A stretch of DNA of 39,137 nucleotides from Marinilabilia sp. (lineage in GTDB: Bacteria; Bacteroidota; Bacteroidia; Bacteroidales; Marinilabiliaceae): contig NZ_JADQBH010000138.1 of the NCBI RefSeq assembly GCF_016278715.1, forward strand, positions 1-39,137, written 5' to 3'. The position numbers and the translations under genes are program-made. Shown here piece after piece: positions 26,047 to 35,051 of the stretch. Positions within the stretch are counted from its first letter, which is position 1. The number at the start of each line of letters is the position of its first letter. The notes beneath the pieces were generated by a model. It ran no database searches, was not told the origin of the DNA, and saw only the letters and a list, made by a program, of their open reading frames with translations.

Positions 26047-26817
26047 ATGAGTAGAAGTTGGGCCAATTATCATGGACATTCATTTTTTTGTGACGGGCAG
26101 GGAGCCCCAGAAGAGTACGTTTTAAAAGCCATTGATTTGGGTATCAGTACACTGGGAATCTCCAGTCATGCTCCGTTGCCTTTTGATACCGGATGGAATA
26201 TGCCATTAAAAAAAATGCCTGTTTATTTAAATCAGCTTTCGCGCCTTAAGCAAAAATACAGAGACCGGATAAACCTTCTGACTTCCATGGAAGTAGATTA
26301 TATTCCTTTATTGATGGGACCCGGGCATCCCCGCATTCAAACAGCAAATCTTGATTATATTGTGGGTTCCGTTCACTTCGTGGAGACTTTTGCAGACGGA
26401 TGCCCTTTTTCTATCGACGATGCCACCCCAATTTTTGAAAAAGGAATAAATGAAATTTTTAAAGGAGACATCAGGAAACTGATAAAGCGCTATTTCGAAC
26501 TTCAAAGAGAAATGCTGGAAAAAGAACCTCCCCAAATTATTGGACATCTTGATAAAATTAGGTTGCACAACCGAAACCAATTCTTTTTTGATGAAAAAGC
26601 CGACTGGTATATCGAAGAGGTGAGAAGTACCATGATGCTTGCGGCCGGGAAAGGAGTTATTGTGGAAATTAACACCAAGTTTTTTGAGGCCACAGCGCAA
26701 ACTTTTCCAGATAAAGGTCACTTTAAATGGATGGCCGCCAACAATATACCGATAACCATCAATAGTGATGCTCACAAGCCTGACAACCTTCTTTCCGGCT
26801 TTGCCGTGGTAGCCTAA
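26047..26817 (+). CDS. hisJ: PHP-family histidinol phosphatase, interrupted before its C-terminal tail
   Basis: Metal-dependent phosphoesterase of the HisJ/HisK type, expected to convert histidinol phosphate to histidinol. All PHP metal-site motifs are present: HGHSFFCDG at the N-terminus, SMEVDYI near residue 78, GSVHF near 104, GHLDK near 169, and NSDAH near 240. The 256-residue frame stops at TAA 26815-26817, right after SGFAVVA. In the same frame the next codon is ATG, and 32 sense codons follow to the stop at 26914. They encode MLQNEGIQNLWQYD and GKFVPMKF, which look like the normal end of this family. The stop therefore seems to be a single nonsense change, a sequencing error, or a readthrough site. 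The active site is intact. Confidence 0.85.
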   Translation: MSRSWANYHGHSFFCDGQGAPEEYVLKAIDLGISTLGISSHAPLPFDTGWNMPLKKMPVYLNQLSRLKQKYRDRINLLTSMEVDYIPLLMGPGHPRIQTANLDYIVGSVHFVETFADGCPFSIDDATPIFEKGINEIFKGDIRKLIKRYFELQREMLEKEPPQIIGHLDKIRLHNRNQFFFDEKADWYIEEVRSTMMLAAGKGVIVEINTKFFEATAQTFPDKGHFKWMAANNIPITINSDAHKPDNLLSGFAVVA

Positions 26818-26916
26818 ATGCTTCAAAATGAAGGGATACAAAATTTATGGCAATACGATTGCAAGGTTGGAAAATTTGTTCCCATGAAATTTGAAAAGAA
26901 CGGGATTGAATGGTAA
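26818..26916 (+). pseudogene. Detached C-terminal tail of the PHP phosphatase
   Basis: These 32 codons continue the hisJ-like frame beyond its in-frame TAA and end at 26914-26916. The peptide has the helix and beta-strand pattern expected for the C-terminus (hydrophobic LQNEGIQNLW then GKFVPM). It could be translated by readthrough, or by restart at the ATG that directly follows the stop. Confidence 0.55.
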
Positions 26917-26967
26917 AAAAAACCCAAGATGCTTCTTTGGAGTAACTGGCAGGCAAAAGTCATAACA

Positions 26968-27001
26968 TTTGTCATATTTTCTCTCTTTTTTGCTACATTT
27001 G
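26968..27001 (+). promoter_or_regulatory. Promoter of thrA
   Basis: TTTG at 26968-26971 and TACATTTG at 26994-27001, 22 nt apart, fit the Bacteroidota consensus. Transcription should start near 27008, leaving a leader of about 33 nt. That is too short for a leader-peptide attenuator. Confidence 0.7.
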
Positions 27002-27040
27002 CGAGTTCCATACGATTTTAAATTGAAAAATTAACAAGGA

Positions 27041-29476
27041 ATGAAGATACTGAAGTTTGGCGGCACATCGGTTGGTTCGGCCGACAATATTCGAAGAGTT
27101 AAAGATATCATCCAAAATCAGAATGACCAGTTGGTAGTTGTGGTTTCGGCCTTGGGTGGCATTACGGATAAACTGATTAAAGCAGCCTCCCTGGCAGCCT
27201 CCGGAGATGAACAATATGCTTCTGAAGTCAACCACATTATTAAAATTCATCAGGATACGATTGCTGACCTTTTTCCGGAGGAGTCCAAACTTCAGGAAGC
27301 GCTCGGTTTGGTAGCGCCCGAATTTGATGAGCTAAAATCGATTACAAAGGGTGTTTTTCTTATCCGTGAATTAAGTCGCAAAAGTCTGGAAGGAATTTCA
27401 GGAATAGGGGAAAGACTTTCCTCAAAAATCATCTCCAATTTTGTGGGAGCCGATTGGTTCGACAGCCGGCAATACATTAAGACTTTTGTGGAATATGGCA
27501 AGAGCCAGGCCGATTTGGAAACAACCCGCAAATTGCTTTCCGAAGTGGCCCCAAAACTTGGAAAAAGATCTCTTTTTCCCGGATTTATCAGCAGTAATAT
27601 GAAAGGTGACAACACCACCCTGGGCAGAGGTGGATCGGACTACACCGCATCGCTTATCGCAGCTGCTTTCGATGCCGAAATGCTGGAGATCTGGACCGAT
27701 GTAAATGGTTTTATGACGGCTGATCCTAAAGTCATCAGCAGGGCCTATTGTATTGAGCATTTGAGTTATGCCGAAGCAATGGAGCTATCGCATTTTGGAG
27801 CCAAAGTAATTTACCCCCCAACCATTCTGCCTGCTTATCAGAAGAATATTCCGATTACCATAAAAAATACATTTAACCCTGATGCACCAGGTACACTAAT
27901 TGATGGAGTGAAAGAGACCCCCAAACCCCGTCAGATTAAAGGCATCTCATCCATCAAGAATGTGTCACTTCTCACGGTTCATGGAATGGGAATGGTAGGT
28001 GTTTCCGGTATTTCCATGCGTTTATTTGCTTCTCTTGCGGCCCGGGAAATCAATGTTATCCTGATTTCCCAGGCGTCGTCCGAGAACAGTATCACTCTGG
28101 TTATTGAAAGCGACCAAACCGGCAAAGCCCAAAAGGCAATTGAAAAAGAGTTTAGAAGAGAACTGGAAGACCGGCACATCAGCGGTATTGTGATTGATGA
28201 CCAAATGGCAGTGGTGGCCATTGTTGGTGAAAACATGAAGCATACCACGGGCATGTCAGGTTTGTTGTTCAACAGTGTAGGGAAAAACGGAGTCAACGTT
28301 TACGCCATTGCACAGGGGGCCTCCGAACTGAATATCTCGTTTGTCATCAAAGAACGTGATATCAAGAAAGCGCTGAATGTTATTCATGAATCGTTTTTCC
28401 TGTCAGACTATTCCCGGTTAAATCTTTTCCTGGTGGGTAAGGGTACCGTTGGAAGCAAACTGCTGAATAAAATTGCCGCCCAGAGCGAGAAGCTGATGAA
28501 AGAGAACCGGCTGAAGATTCGGCTTATTGGTCTTGCAGGCAGGAAGGGAATGATTCTCAATAACGAGGGAATGGATGCTTCAACAGCAATTGAACAGCTC
28601 GAAAAAGAGGGGATGGCAGGAAGTGTGGCTGATTTCAGGGACCGCATTATTGAAATGAACCTGGCTAACAGTGTTTTTGTCGATTGCAGTGCCAGTGAAG
28701 AGGTTGCCGGCATTTATCAATCATTACTTGAGGCCAACGTTTCAGTCGTTACAGCCAATAAAATTGCCAGTTCTTCATCATACGCCACCTACAGAAAACT
28801 GAAAGACACTGCCCGTGAAAAGGGGATTCGCTTTTTCTTCGAAACCAACGTGGGTGCGGGTCTTCCCATTATTGCGCCAATCAACGATTTGGTGCGAAGT
28901 GGTGATAAAATTGTTCGGCTCGAAGCTGTGCTTTCCGGAACACTCAATTATATCGTAAATACCTTATCAGAAGAAAAACCCTTGTCAGAGGTGATTATTG
29001 AAGCCAAAGAAAAAGGGTTTAGCGAACCTGATCCGCGTGTGGATTTGAGTGGTACGGATGTGGTGCGGAAATCTCTTATTCTGGCACGTGAATCAGGCTA
29101 TAGTTTAGAAGAGGGGGATGTTCAAGTCGAGCCATTTGTGGCGCAGGAGTATTTAGATTTACCTTCGCTGGAAGAGTTTATGAAAAAGATTAAAGAACTG
29201 GATGCTCCTTTTGAAAAGAGACGACAAGATGCTTTGAAAGAGGGAAAGAGACTTCGGTACGGGGCCCGTTTAACCGCAGATGGAAAAGCGGTTGTAGGAC
29301 TGATGGAAGTTGACAGATCGCATCCGTTTTACGATTTGGAAGGGAGCAATAATATTGTGCTGATTTGGTCGGAACATTATTTTGAACATCCCATGCAAAT
29401 TAAAGGGTACGGAGCCGGAGCAGATGTTACCGCAGCCGGTGTGTTTGCAGACATCATAAAAGTTGCAAATGTGTAA
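27041..29476 (+). CDS. thrA: Bifunctional aspartokinase / homoserine dehydrogenase
   Basis: This enzyme catalyses two steps of the aspartate pathway to threonine and methionine: aspartate phosphorylation, and reduction of aspartate semialdehyde to homoserine. The 811-residue length is close to E. coli ThrA (820). The kinase part starts with KILKFGGTSVG and continues with GRGGSDYTASLIAAA and EIWTDVNGFMTADP. Two ACT-type regulatory segments lie about 310-460 (LTVHGMGMVGVSG and VAIVGENM). The dehydrogenase from about 465 has LFLVGKGTVGS as its NAD(P) motif, the TANK sequence, and SGTLNYI with FSEPDPRVDLSGTDVVRK as the catalytic region. Feedback inhibition by threonine is likely by homology. A terminator follows 24 nt after the stop. 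Confidence 0.97.
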   Translation: MKILKFGGTSVGSADNIRRVKDIIQNQNDQLVVVVSALGGITDKLIKAASLAASGDEQYASEVNHIIKIHQDTIADLFPEESKLQEALGLVAPEFDELKSITKGVFLIRELSRKSLEGISGIGERLSSKIISNFVGADWFDSRQYIKTFVEYGKSQADLETTRKLLSEVAPKLGKRSLFPGFISSNMKGDNTTLGRGGSDYTASLIAAAFDAEMLEIWTDVNGFMTADPKVISRAYCIEHLSYAEAMELSHFGAKVIYPPTILPAYQKNIPITIKNTFNPDAPGTLIDGVKETPKPRQIKGISSIKNVSLLTVHGMGMVGVSGISMRLFASLAAREINVILISQASSENSITLVIESDQTGKAQKAIEKEFRRELEDRHISGIVIDDQMAVVAIVGENMKHTTGMSGLLFNSVGKNGVNVYAIAQGASELNISFVIKERDIKKALNVIHESFFLSDYSRLNLFLVGKGTVGSKLLNKIAAQSEKLMKENRLKIRLIGLAGRKGMILNNEGMDASTAIEQLEKEGMAGSVADFRDRIIEMNLANSVFVDCSASEEVAGIYQSLLEANVSVVTANKIASSSSYATYRKLKDTAREKGIRFFFETNVGAGLPIIAPINDLVRSGDKIVRLEAVLSGTLNYIVNTLSEEKPLSEVIIEAKEKGFSEPDPRVDLSGTDVVRKSLILARESGYSLEEGDVQVEPFVAQEYLDLPSLEEFMKKIKELDAPFEKRRQDALKEGKRLRYGARLTADGKAVVGLMEVDRSHPFYDLEGSNNIVLIWSEHYFEHPMQIKGYGAGADVTAAGVFADIIKVANV

Positions 29477-29500
29477 TTAGTGATAATTAATAAGCAAAAA

Positions 29501-29525
29501 AGCCCGGCAATACCGGGCTTTTTAT
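29501..29525. terminator. Bidirectional intrinsic terminator between thrA and tRNA-Gly(CCC)
   Basis: AGCCCGG (29501-29507) pairs with CCGGGCT (29513-29519) around CAATA. Five or more T follow on the plus strand and six on the minus strand, so it can end both the thrA transcript and the opposing tRNA. Confidence 0.9.
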
Positions 29526-29526
29526 G

Positions 29527-29598
29527 AGCGGAAAACGGGGATCGAACCCGCGACCCTCAGCTTGGGAAGCTGATGCTCTACCACTGAGCTACTTCCGC
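29527..29598 (-). tRNA. tRNA-Gly (anticodon CCC)
   Basis: A 72-nt cloverleaf on the minus strand. The acceptor GCGGAAG pairs with TTTCCGC (one G-T). The D arm is GCTC/GAGC. The anticodon stem TCAGC/GCTGA holds the loop TTCCCAA with anticodon CCC. The T arm GCGGG-TTCGATC-CCCGT follows. The discriminator is T, and CCA is not encoded. Confidence 0.95.
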
Positions 29599-29608
29599 AT
29601 TAATGATA

Positions 29609-29642
29609 CAAAAATAGAAAATAATTGAATTGAAAAATCAAA
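29609..29642 (-). promoter_or_regulatory. Promoter of tRNA-Gly(CCC)
   Basis: On the minus strand TTTG (29642-29639), a 22-nt spacer and TATTTTTG (29616-29609) match the Bacteroidota consensus. The -7 box is 10 nt from the tRNA 5' end, so the primary transcript has a very short leader. Confidence 0.75.
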
Positions 29643-29661
29643 AAGGCAGGAAATATATTTT

Positions 29662-32600
29662 TTACAGGTTTAACGGTATAACAAACCCAAATCTACTTCC
29701 CTGTCCATCAATATTCTCCACTATAAGACGGCCATCATGAAGTTCCACAAATTCTTTGCAAATGGTCAGGCCCAGACCGGATCCCTTTTCACCATGGGTT
29801 CCTGGCGTTGAGTAAATATTGTTGGATTCCAGGATTTTTTCTATCTCTTCGGCTGTAAGGCCCTTTCCGGTATCTTCTATTTCAACTCTTAACTGGTTCT
29901 TTGTATTGAATGCTTTGAGAATTATTGTCCCTTCGTGGGGGGTGAATTTAATCGCGTTCGAAAGGATATTTCGCACCACCATGCGTATCATATCCATATC
30001 GGCTTTAAACTCAATATTTTTATCCAGGCTGGAGGAATCCAAAGCAATGTCTTTTTTAATAAAACTTTCCTTTAGAAGAGATAAATTGTCCTCAAATATA
30101 TCCTGAACATGAATTACCATAGGTTTAGGATGGATCTCATTGGTCTGGGTACGGGCCCAGTACAAAAGGTTTTCCAAAAGTGCCAAAACCTGATTGGAAG
30201 ATTCATTAATATACCCAGCGTATTCGGTGATAAGAACATTTCCTCCTTCGCTGGCCATTTCCTTAACAAGACTTGAGAATCCCATTATAGTATTGAATGG
30301 CGAACGCACATCGTGAGCAATTACAGAAAAAAGACGGTCTTTGGTATTGTTAAGTTTTTGCAGATTCCGGTTACTTTCCTGTAACTGTCTGGCTTGTTCT
30401 TTTAATTCATTGGCCTGATATTGGATAGTGAGTTTTTGGCTCTCCAGTGTTTGATTGGTATGATTTAATTCTATCGTCCTTTTTCTCAGAACATTGTTCT
30501 TCTCATGGAGCCGTTTTGTTCGTTCATTAACCAGAGCAGTTAGGGCAACCTTTTGCCTGCGTAAAATCCGGGTGCGAATTCTTACAACGAAAAAGATAAC
30601 CGATAAAACTAACAATATCACGCCTCCCTGAAACCAATCAGTCATGTACCAGGGCGATTCTATGATCACTTTAATGGACGCGCCTTCTTCATTCCAGATT
30701 CCGTCATTGTTCGAAGCTTTTACATGGAAAGTATAAACTCCTGGGTTGAGGTTGGTATAGGTGGCCTCTCGTTTACTACCACTATAATTCCATCGGTCTT
30801 CAAAACCTTCCATTTTGTAAGCATATCGATTTTTAGAGGGATTTATGAAATTGATAGCAGTAAAATTTATGGTGAAAAACTTATCGGAATAATCCAGGGT
30901 TATTGTATCAGCACTGCTGATGTGTTTAGAAAGTGGGCTTTTTGCACCATAATGATCGACAGATTCATTGAAGATTTTCAAATCGGATAGAACAACCGTC
31001 GGAGGCTCCAGATTGTAATTAATTTGGTTCGGGTCGAAGACGTTCAGTCCACCGGGCCCACCAAAAAACAAGTGCTTTTTCCCATCATAAAATGAAGAAT
31101 TTATGTTGAAATCGTTGGCCTGTAGGCCATCCAAAGTATCAAAATTAAATACCTGCCCCGTTTCTGAATTGTAGTGGGTAACACCTCCGTGTGTACTAAC
31201 CCAGATGTCTCCGTTGTTATCGTGTTCAATACTGCAGATGTATTGATTGTTGAAATCTTCTGAATGAAAAATGAAATTATCTTCTTCGGGGTTATAGCTA
31301 TATAAACCATTGGTTGTCCCTACCCAAATGGTACTGTCAGGCGATTCATGAATACAAACTACATCATTGCTTTTTAAGGAAATTGGATTTTCCGGACTGT
31401 ATGACACATAGACTTTAAATGTATTGGTGCCTTTTTTCATGAGATTCAACCCATTAGAGGTGGCCACCCACAAATTATTCTTTGAATCCAACAGAACATT
31501 ATTGGTCCATTCAATGGATAAACCGCTGTTCTTTGGTGTATAGTGCTTAAATTCAAGCGTGCTTTTATCGAAATAATCGACGCCCACGCCATGCACCACC
31601 AACCAGAAATTTCCATTTTCATCTTCTTCAATTCCTCTGATGTCATTTCCCCCAATTGAATGTGGATTATCTTCGTCATGCGAAAAGCTGATAAACCCGT
31701 TAGTGGAAGGATCGTATTTTTGCAAACCCTCCTTATAAGAGGCGACCCACATTTCCTTGTTCTGATCTAAGTGTAAATCAAAGATGGAGCCCTGGGCAAG
31801 CGAATTGGGGTCCAGGGGATTGGAGAGGAAATAAGAGGTGGAACCTTTTGTCCAGTGAAACACGGTAATGCCTCCGTTAAATCCACCTGTCCATAAATTT
31901 CCATGCCGGTCTTCTGCTATGGAAAATACATTAGCGTCCTCTAATGGCCAATAACTTCCGGGAGCATCATTGAAAAGCTGAAACCCTCTGTTAACTGTTG
32001 AGAGGTCAAAACCTTTCTCGGAATAAATCACCCAATAATTCATTTGTCGGTCCTGAAAAAATCCGATGGGATTGGTTTTTACATTGTTCACCCCCCCTGG
32101 TTCTCCATAATACTCATCAAACGAATCGTTTTCCGGATTGTACCGTTTTAGTCCACTGTAATCACAAGACCATATTAAACCTTGTTTATCATGATACAAA
32201 TCTACCACAAAGGATTGAAAACCTTCCTCCAGAAAGGTTTTTACTGTTTTATTTTGGAAATCAATTTGCTTAATCCCATTACCTCGTGAAGCTACCCAAA
32301 GGGCAACATCCGTCTTAACAAGATCGGTTATAGCAAATTCCCGGATTAATTGCCGTTCGAATGAAGATATCCAATCAGGAAGTTCAGTTTCGTTGTATTG
32401 TTTGTCGTAGCTGAAATGACGAATACCACTACCTGCATCCTGTCCAACCCAGATATCGTTGTTTTGGCAAATATGAAAGGAAAGAATATCTCCTCCTTCC
32501 AACTCAATTATTGGATGAAAGCGCTCTGTTTCTTCATTAAATTTGTAGATGGCCTTTCCGGCAGCAACCAATATTTCGTGGTCTTTGTTTTCCGATACCT

Positions 32601-32997
32601 GGTAAATGAAAGAACTCACCAGACCTCCCAAATCGTTGGAAGAAGACAACAGTTTAAAAGAATCAAAGCCGGAATTATATATCGACAAACCCCAGATTGT
32701 ACCTACCCATAACCTGTTTTTGCTATCGGCAAAAAGAGTGCGTATATTGTTGTTGGCCAAATTGGAGTATTGGCCCTCATTATTCCGGTAAACACGAATT
32801 GTGTGGCCGTCAAAACGATTCAACCCATCAATAGTTCCAATCCAGATGTAACCCTGGTTATCTTGCGTGATGCAATTGGCAAACTGACTGGACAGCTGCT
32901 CCTGGGCATGCATGAATGAAAAGTTTAACTGTGGCGTTTGGCCACGTAAATTCATCTGCCCCCACATCAGAAGAAGAAATAAAAGTAATACCCGCAT
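29662..32997 (-). CDS. Two-component regulator propeller sensor histidine kinase, no response-regulator domain
   Basis: I use the ATG at 32997 (1111 residues), which starts the signal peptide MRVLLLFLLLMWG. The TTG at 33012 adds only five residues. The periplasmic part (about 25-700) carries many propeller repeats of the IWIGT-x-x-GL and LWV type, folding as two seven-bladed propellers as in the hybrid two-component systems of Bacteroides. A Y_Y_Y domain follows (about 715-775: NRYAYKMEGFEDRW and YTFHVKASN), then a transmembrane helix at 788-808, a coiled coil, HisKA with FSVIAHDVRSP (His895), and HATPase with NAIKFTP, DTGKGL and GSGLGL. The protein ends there; the receiver and AraC domains of classical hybrids are absent. 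It probably phosphorylates a regulator encoded elsewhere. Ligand is unknown. Confidence 0.93.
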   Translation of the reverse strand: MRVLLLFLLLMWGQMNLRGQTPQLNFSFMHAQEQLSSQFANCITQDNQGYIWIGTIDGLNRFDGHTIRVYRNNEGQYSNLANNNIRTLFADSKNRLWVGTIWGLSIYNSGFDSFKLLSSSNDLGGLVSSFIYQVSENKDHEILVAAGKAIYKFNEETERFHPIIELEGGDILSFHICQNNDIWVGQDAGSGIRHFSYDKQYNETELPDWISSFERQLIREFAITDLVKTDVALWVASRGNGIKQIDFQNKTVKTFLEEGFQSFVVDLYHDKQGLIWSCDYSGLKRYNPENDSFDEYYGEPGGVNNVKTNPIGFFQDRQMNYWVIYSEKGFDLSTVNRGFQLFNDAPGSYWPLEDANVFSIAEDRHGNLWTGGFNGGITVFHWTKGSTSYFLSNPLDPNSLAQGSIFDLHLDQNKEMWVASYKEGLQKYDPSTNGFISFSHDEDNPHSIGGNDIRGIEEDENGNFWLVVHGVGVDYFDKSTLEFKHYTPKNSGLSIEWTNNVLLDSKNNLWVATSNGLNLMKKGTNTFKVYVSYSPENPISLKSNDVVCIHESPDSTIWVGTTNGLYSYNPEEDNFIFHSEDFNNQYICSIEHDNNGDIWVSTHGGVTHYNSETGQVFNFDTLDGLQANDFNINSSFYDGKKHLFFGGPGGLNVFDPNQINYNLEPPTVVLSDLKIFNESVDHYGAKSPLSKHISSADTITLDYSDKFFTINFTAINFINPSKNRYAYKMEGFEDRWNYSGSKREATYTNLNPGVYTFHVKASNNDGIWNEEGASIKVIIESPWYMTDWFQGGVILLVLSVIFFVVRIRTRILRRQKVALTALVNERTKRLHEKNNVLRKRTIELNHTNQTLESQKLTIQYQANELKEQARQLQESNRNLQKLNNTKDRLFSVIAHDVRSPFNTIMGFSSLVKEMASEGGNVLITEYAGYINESSNQVLALLENLLYWARTQTNEIHPKPMVIHVQDIFEDNLSLLKESFIKKDIALDSSSLDKNIEFKADMDMIRMVVRNILSNAIKFTPHEGTIILKAFNTKNQLRVEIEDTGKGLTAEEIEKILESNNIYSTPGTHGEKGSGLGLTICKEFVELHDGRLIVENIDGQGSRFGFVIPLNL

Positions 32998-33358
32998 GTT
33001 TTTTACCCCCAAAATGTCAGAATGCCCCTTCTACTTTTGATTGAAAGTACCCATTATTATATATTAATAGTAGTATACTTCTTTATGTAAAAAAAGTTTT
33101 AATAATTCTAAAAAATTCCATTAAAGGCAAATGTGCTTAAGGGCAAAAAGAAGAATCTTTATGCATATTTTTATTTGTATTCATTTTAAAATATTTAATA
33201 CGCCAATATTTTATTGATTTTTGTCATGTTTTTTATGTTGAAACTATTATGTTTGTGACAGTTTTTAAGATTTATGAACTAAAATATTTTAAATTCTTTT
33301 CATCAAAAAGTCAATTTTAAATATTTATTCACTTAATTAATATTCTTTTTTTTTAATT
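32998..33358. other. AT-rich divergent intergenic region
   Basis: Very AT-rich, with no gene. A TATGTTTG box at 33248-33255 with a TTTG at 33220-33223 (24-nt spacing, slightly long) could drive the rightward lyase gene, leaving a leader of about 95 nt. No clear promoter was found for the kinase. Confidence 0.4.
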
Positions 33359-34822
33359 ATGATTAATCAGGAAACACCCTCCATTAAGTTCTTTGGAGAA
33401 GAAACTATTCCGGTAGAGTTACACAAAGTCAGAATAGTACAGAAATTACATCTTCGCCCCATTGAGGAACGACTTGATGCCATAAACAAGGGTGGGTACA
33501 ATACTTTTCTATTGAATACAAAAGACGTTTTTCTGGATATGCTCACCGATAGCGGAACCAACGCCATGAGCGACAACCAGGTTTCGTCTATGCTTAAAGC
33601 AGATGATGCTTATGCCGGAAGTCAGAGTTTTTACCGAATGGAGGAAGCCCTGAAAGATGTTTTCGGAAAAGAATACATCCTGCCTGTTCACCAGGGGCGT
33701 GCAGCAGAAAATGTAGTTTCCCAGGTCTTTATCAACAAAGGGGATATTATTCCAATGAACTATCATTTTACCACCACAAAAGCTCACATGGAACTTAATG
33801 GAGGTAAAATATTTGAAATACTAACTGATGAAGGGTTAAAAATTAAGAGTTCTCATCCCTTTAAAGGGAACATTGACATCCAACAACTAAAAGACCTGAT
33901 TTCGGAGTATGGAGCAGAGCGAATCCCATTCATAAGGCTCGAAGCTTCTACCAACCTGATTGGCGGTCAGCCTTTTTCAATCCAAAATATGAGGGAAGTA
34001 AAAGAGGTTGCCGACAAACATGAAATTATGATTGTGATGGATGCAAGCCTTATCGGTGAAAATGCCTGGTTTATCAAGCAGCGTGAAGAGGAATTTAAAA
34101 CCGCTTCGATTCGGGAAATTCTCCGTTTAATGTGCAGTTTTGCTGACATTGTCTATTTTTCGTCACGTAAAGTAAGCTCTACTCGTGGTGGGGGCATTTG
34201 TACCAATGACAATGACCTTTATCTGAAAATGCGTGATTTGGTTCCGCTTTATGAAGGTTTTCTGACCTATGGTGGAATGTCGGTTCGGGAAATAGAAGCC
34301 ATGGCAGTAGGACTGCAGGAAACCACCGATGAAACCGTGATAAGTCAGTCTCCTTCTTTTATAGAATATACGGTCAAGGAACTTGAAAAAAGGGATATTC
34401 CGGTAATCACACCTGCCGGTGCACTGGGATGTCACATTGATGCCATGTCGTTTTTGTCTCATATTCCACAAAAAGAGTATCCGGCCGGAGCTTTAGCTGC
34501 AGCCTTGTATATAATTTCCGGATGCAGGGGGATGGAGAGGGGTACTGTATCAAGTGTACGCGACGAAAATGGTGAGGATGTGCTGGCTGATATGGAGCTT
34601 CTCCGATTGGCGTTTCCCCGTCGCGTATTTACATTGTCGCAAACCAAATTTCTCATCGACCGGATTCATTGGTTGTATGAAAACCGTGAATTAATTGGCG
34701 GCCTAAAATTTGTGGATGAACCCGAAGTATTGCGGTTTTTTATGGGAAGATTAGCTCCCGTGAATAATTGGCCCGAAAAATTGGTTAAGAAATTTAAAAA
34801 AGATTTTGGTAATAGTCTCTAA
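33359..34822 (+). CDS. Tyrosine phenol-lyase/tryptophanase-family beta-eliminating lyase, divergent active site
   Basis: A PLP enzyme of the family that cleaves tyrosine to phenol, or tryptophan to indole, with pyruvate and ammonia. At 487 residues it is about 30 longer than tyrosine phenol-lyase. Conserved elements are SGTNAMSD (65-72), AYAGSQSFY with Tyr85, HQGR (111-114), STNLIGGQP with Asn199, MDAS with Asp228, Lys271 as Schiff-base lysine in FSSRK, and LRFF near 458. FTTT (137-140) and MERG with Arg394 match residues that distinguish tyrosine phenol-lyase from tryptophanase. However, the Arg that normally follows the PLP-binding Asp by three residues is Leu231, and Arg-Lys-Val replaces Lys-Lys-Asp around the lysine. 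The substrate may thus differ from both. A strong terminator follows. Confidence 0.85.
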   Translation: MINQETPSIKFFGEETIPVELHKVRIVQKLHLRPIEERLDAINKGGYNTFLLNTKDVFLDMLTDSGTNAMSDNQVSSMLKADDAYAGSQSFYRMEEALKDVFGKEYILPVHQGRAAENVVSQVFINKGDIIPMNYHFTTTKAHMELNGGKIFEILTDEGLKIKSSHPFKGNIDIQQLKDLISEYGAERIPFIRLEASTNLIGGQPFSIQNMREVKEVADKHEIMIVMDASLIGENAWFIKQREEEFKTASIREILRLMCSFADIVYFSSRKVSSTRGGGICTNDNDLYLKMRDLVPLYEGFLTYGGMSVREIEAMAVGLQETTDETVISQSPSFIEYTVKELEKRDIPVITPAGALGCHIDAMSFLSHIPQKEYPAGALAAALYIISGCRGMERGTVSSVRDENGEDVLADMELLRLAFPRRVFTLSQTKFLIDRIHWLYENRELIGGLKFVDEPEVLRFFMGRLAPVNNWPEKLVKKFKKDFGNSL

Positions 34823-34850
34823 TCCCGGAACAGATTAGATTTTAGGTTTG

Positions 34851-34888
34851 ACCGGCATTTCTTTATAAAGAGATGCCGGTTTTTTTTT
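34851..34888 (+). terminator. Intrinsic terminator of the beta-eliminating lyase gene
   Basis: ACCGGCAT at 34851-34858 pairs with ATGCCGGT at 34873-34880. The internal CTTTATAAAG extends the stem. Nine T follow directly. Confidence 0.9.
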
Positions 34889-34984
34889 ATGTTCAAAAAT
34901 AAAATCTATCATTCCTGTTGAACAAAAACACGTTGGAAGTAGTTTGTAGAGAAAAACATTGAAAGACATCTGTTTTTATTTGGA

Positions 34985-35016
34985 TTTGTTTTAAATAAAA
35001 CATTGTTCTATTTTTG
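34985..35016 (+). promoter_or_regulatory. Promoter of the E2/E1 gene pair
   Basis: TTTG at 34985-34988 and TATTTTTG at 35009-35016, 20 nt apart, match the Bacteroidota consensus. The leader to the ATG at 35052 would be about 30 nt. It probably drives E2, E1 and flavodoxin together. Confidence 0.75.
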
Positions 35017-35051
35017 CCACTCAGATATTACAAAAATTAAACCCAACTGAT

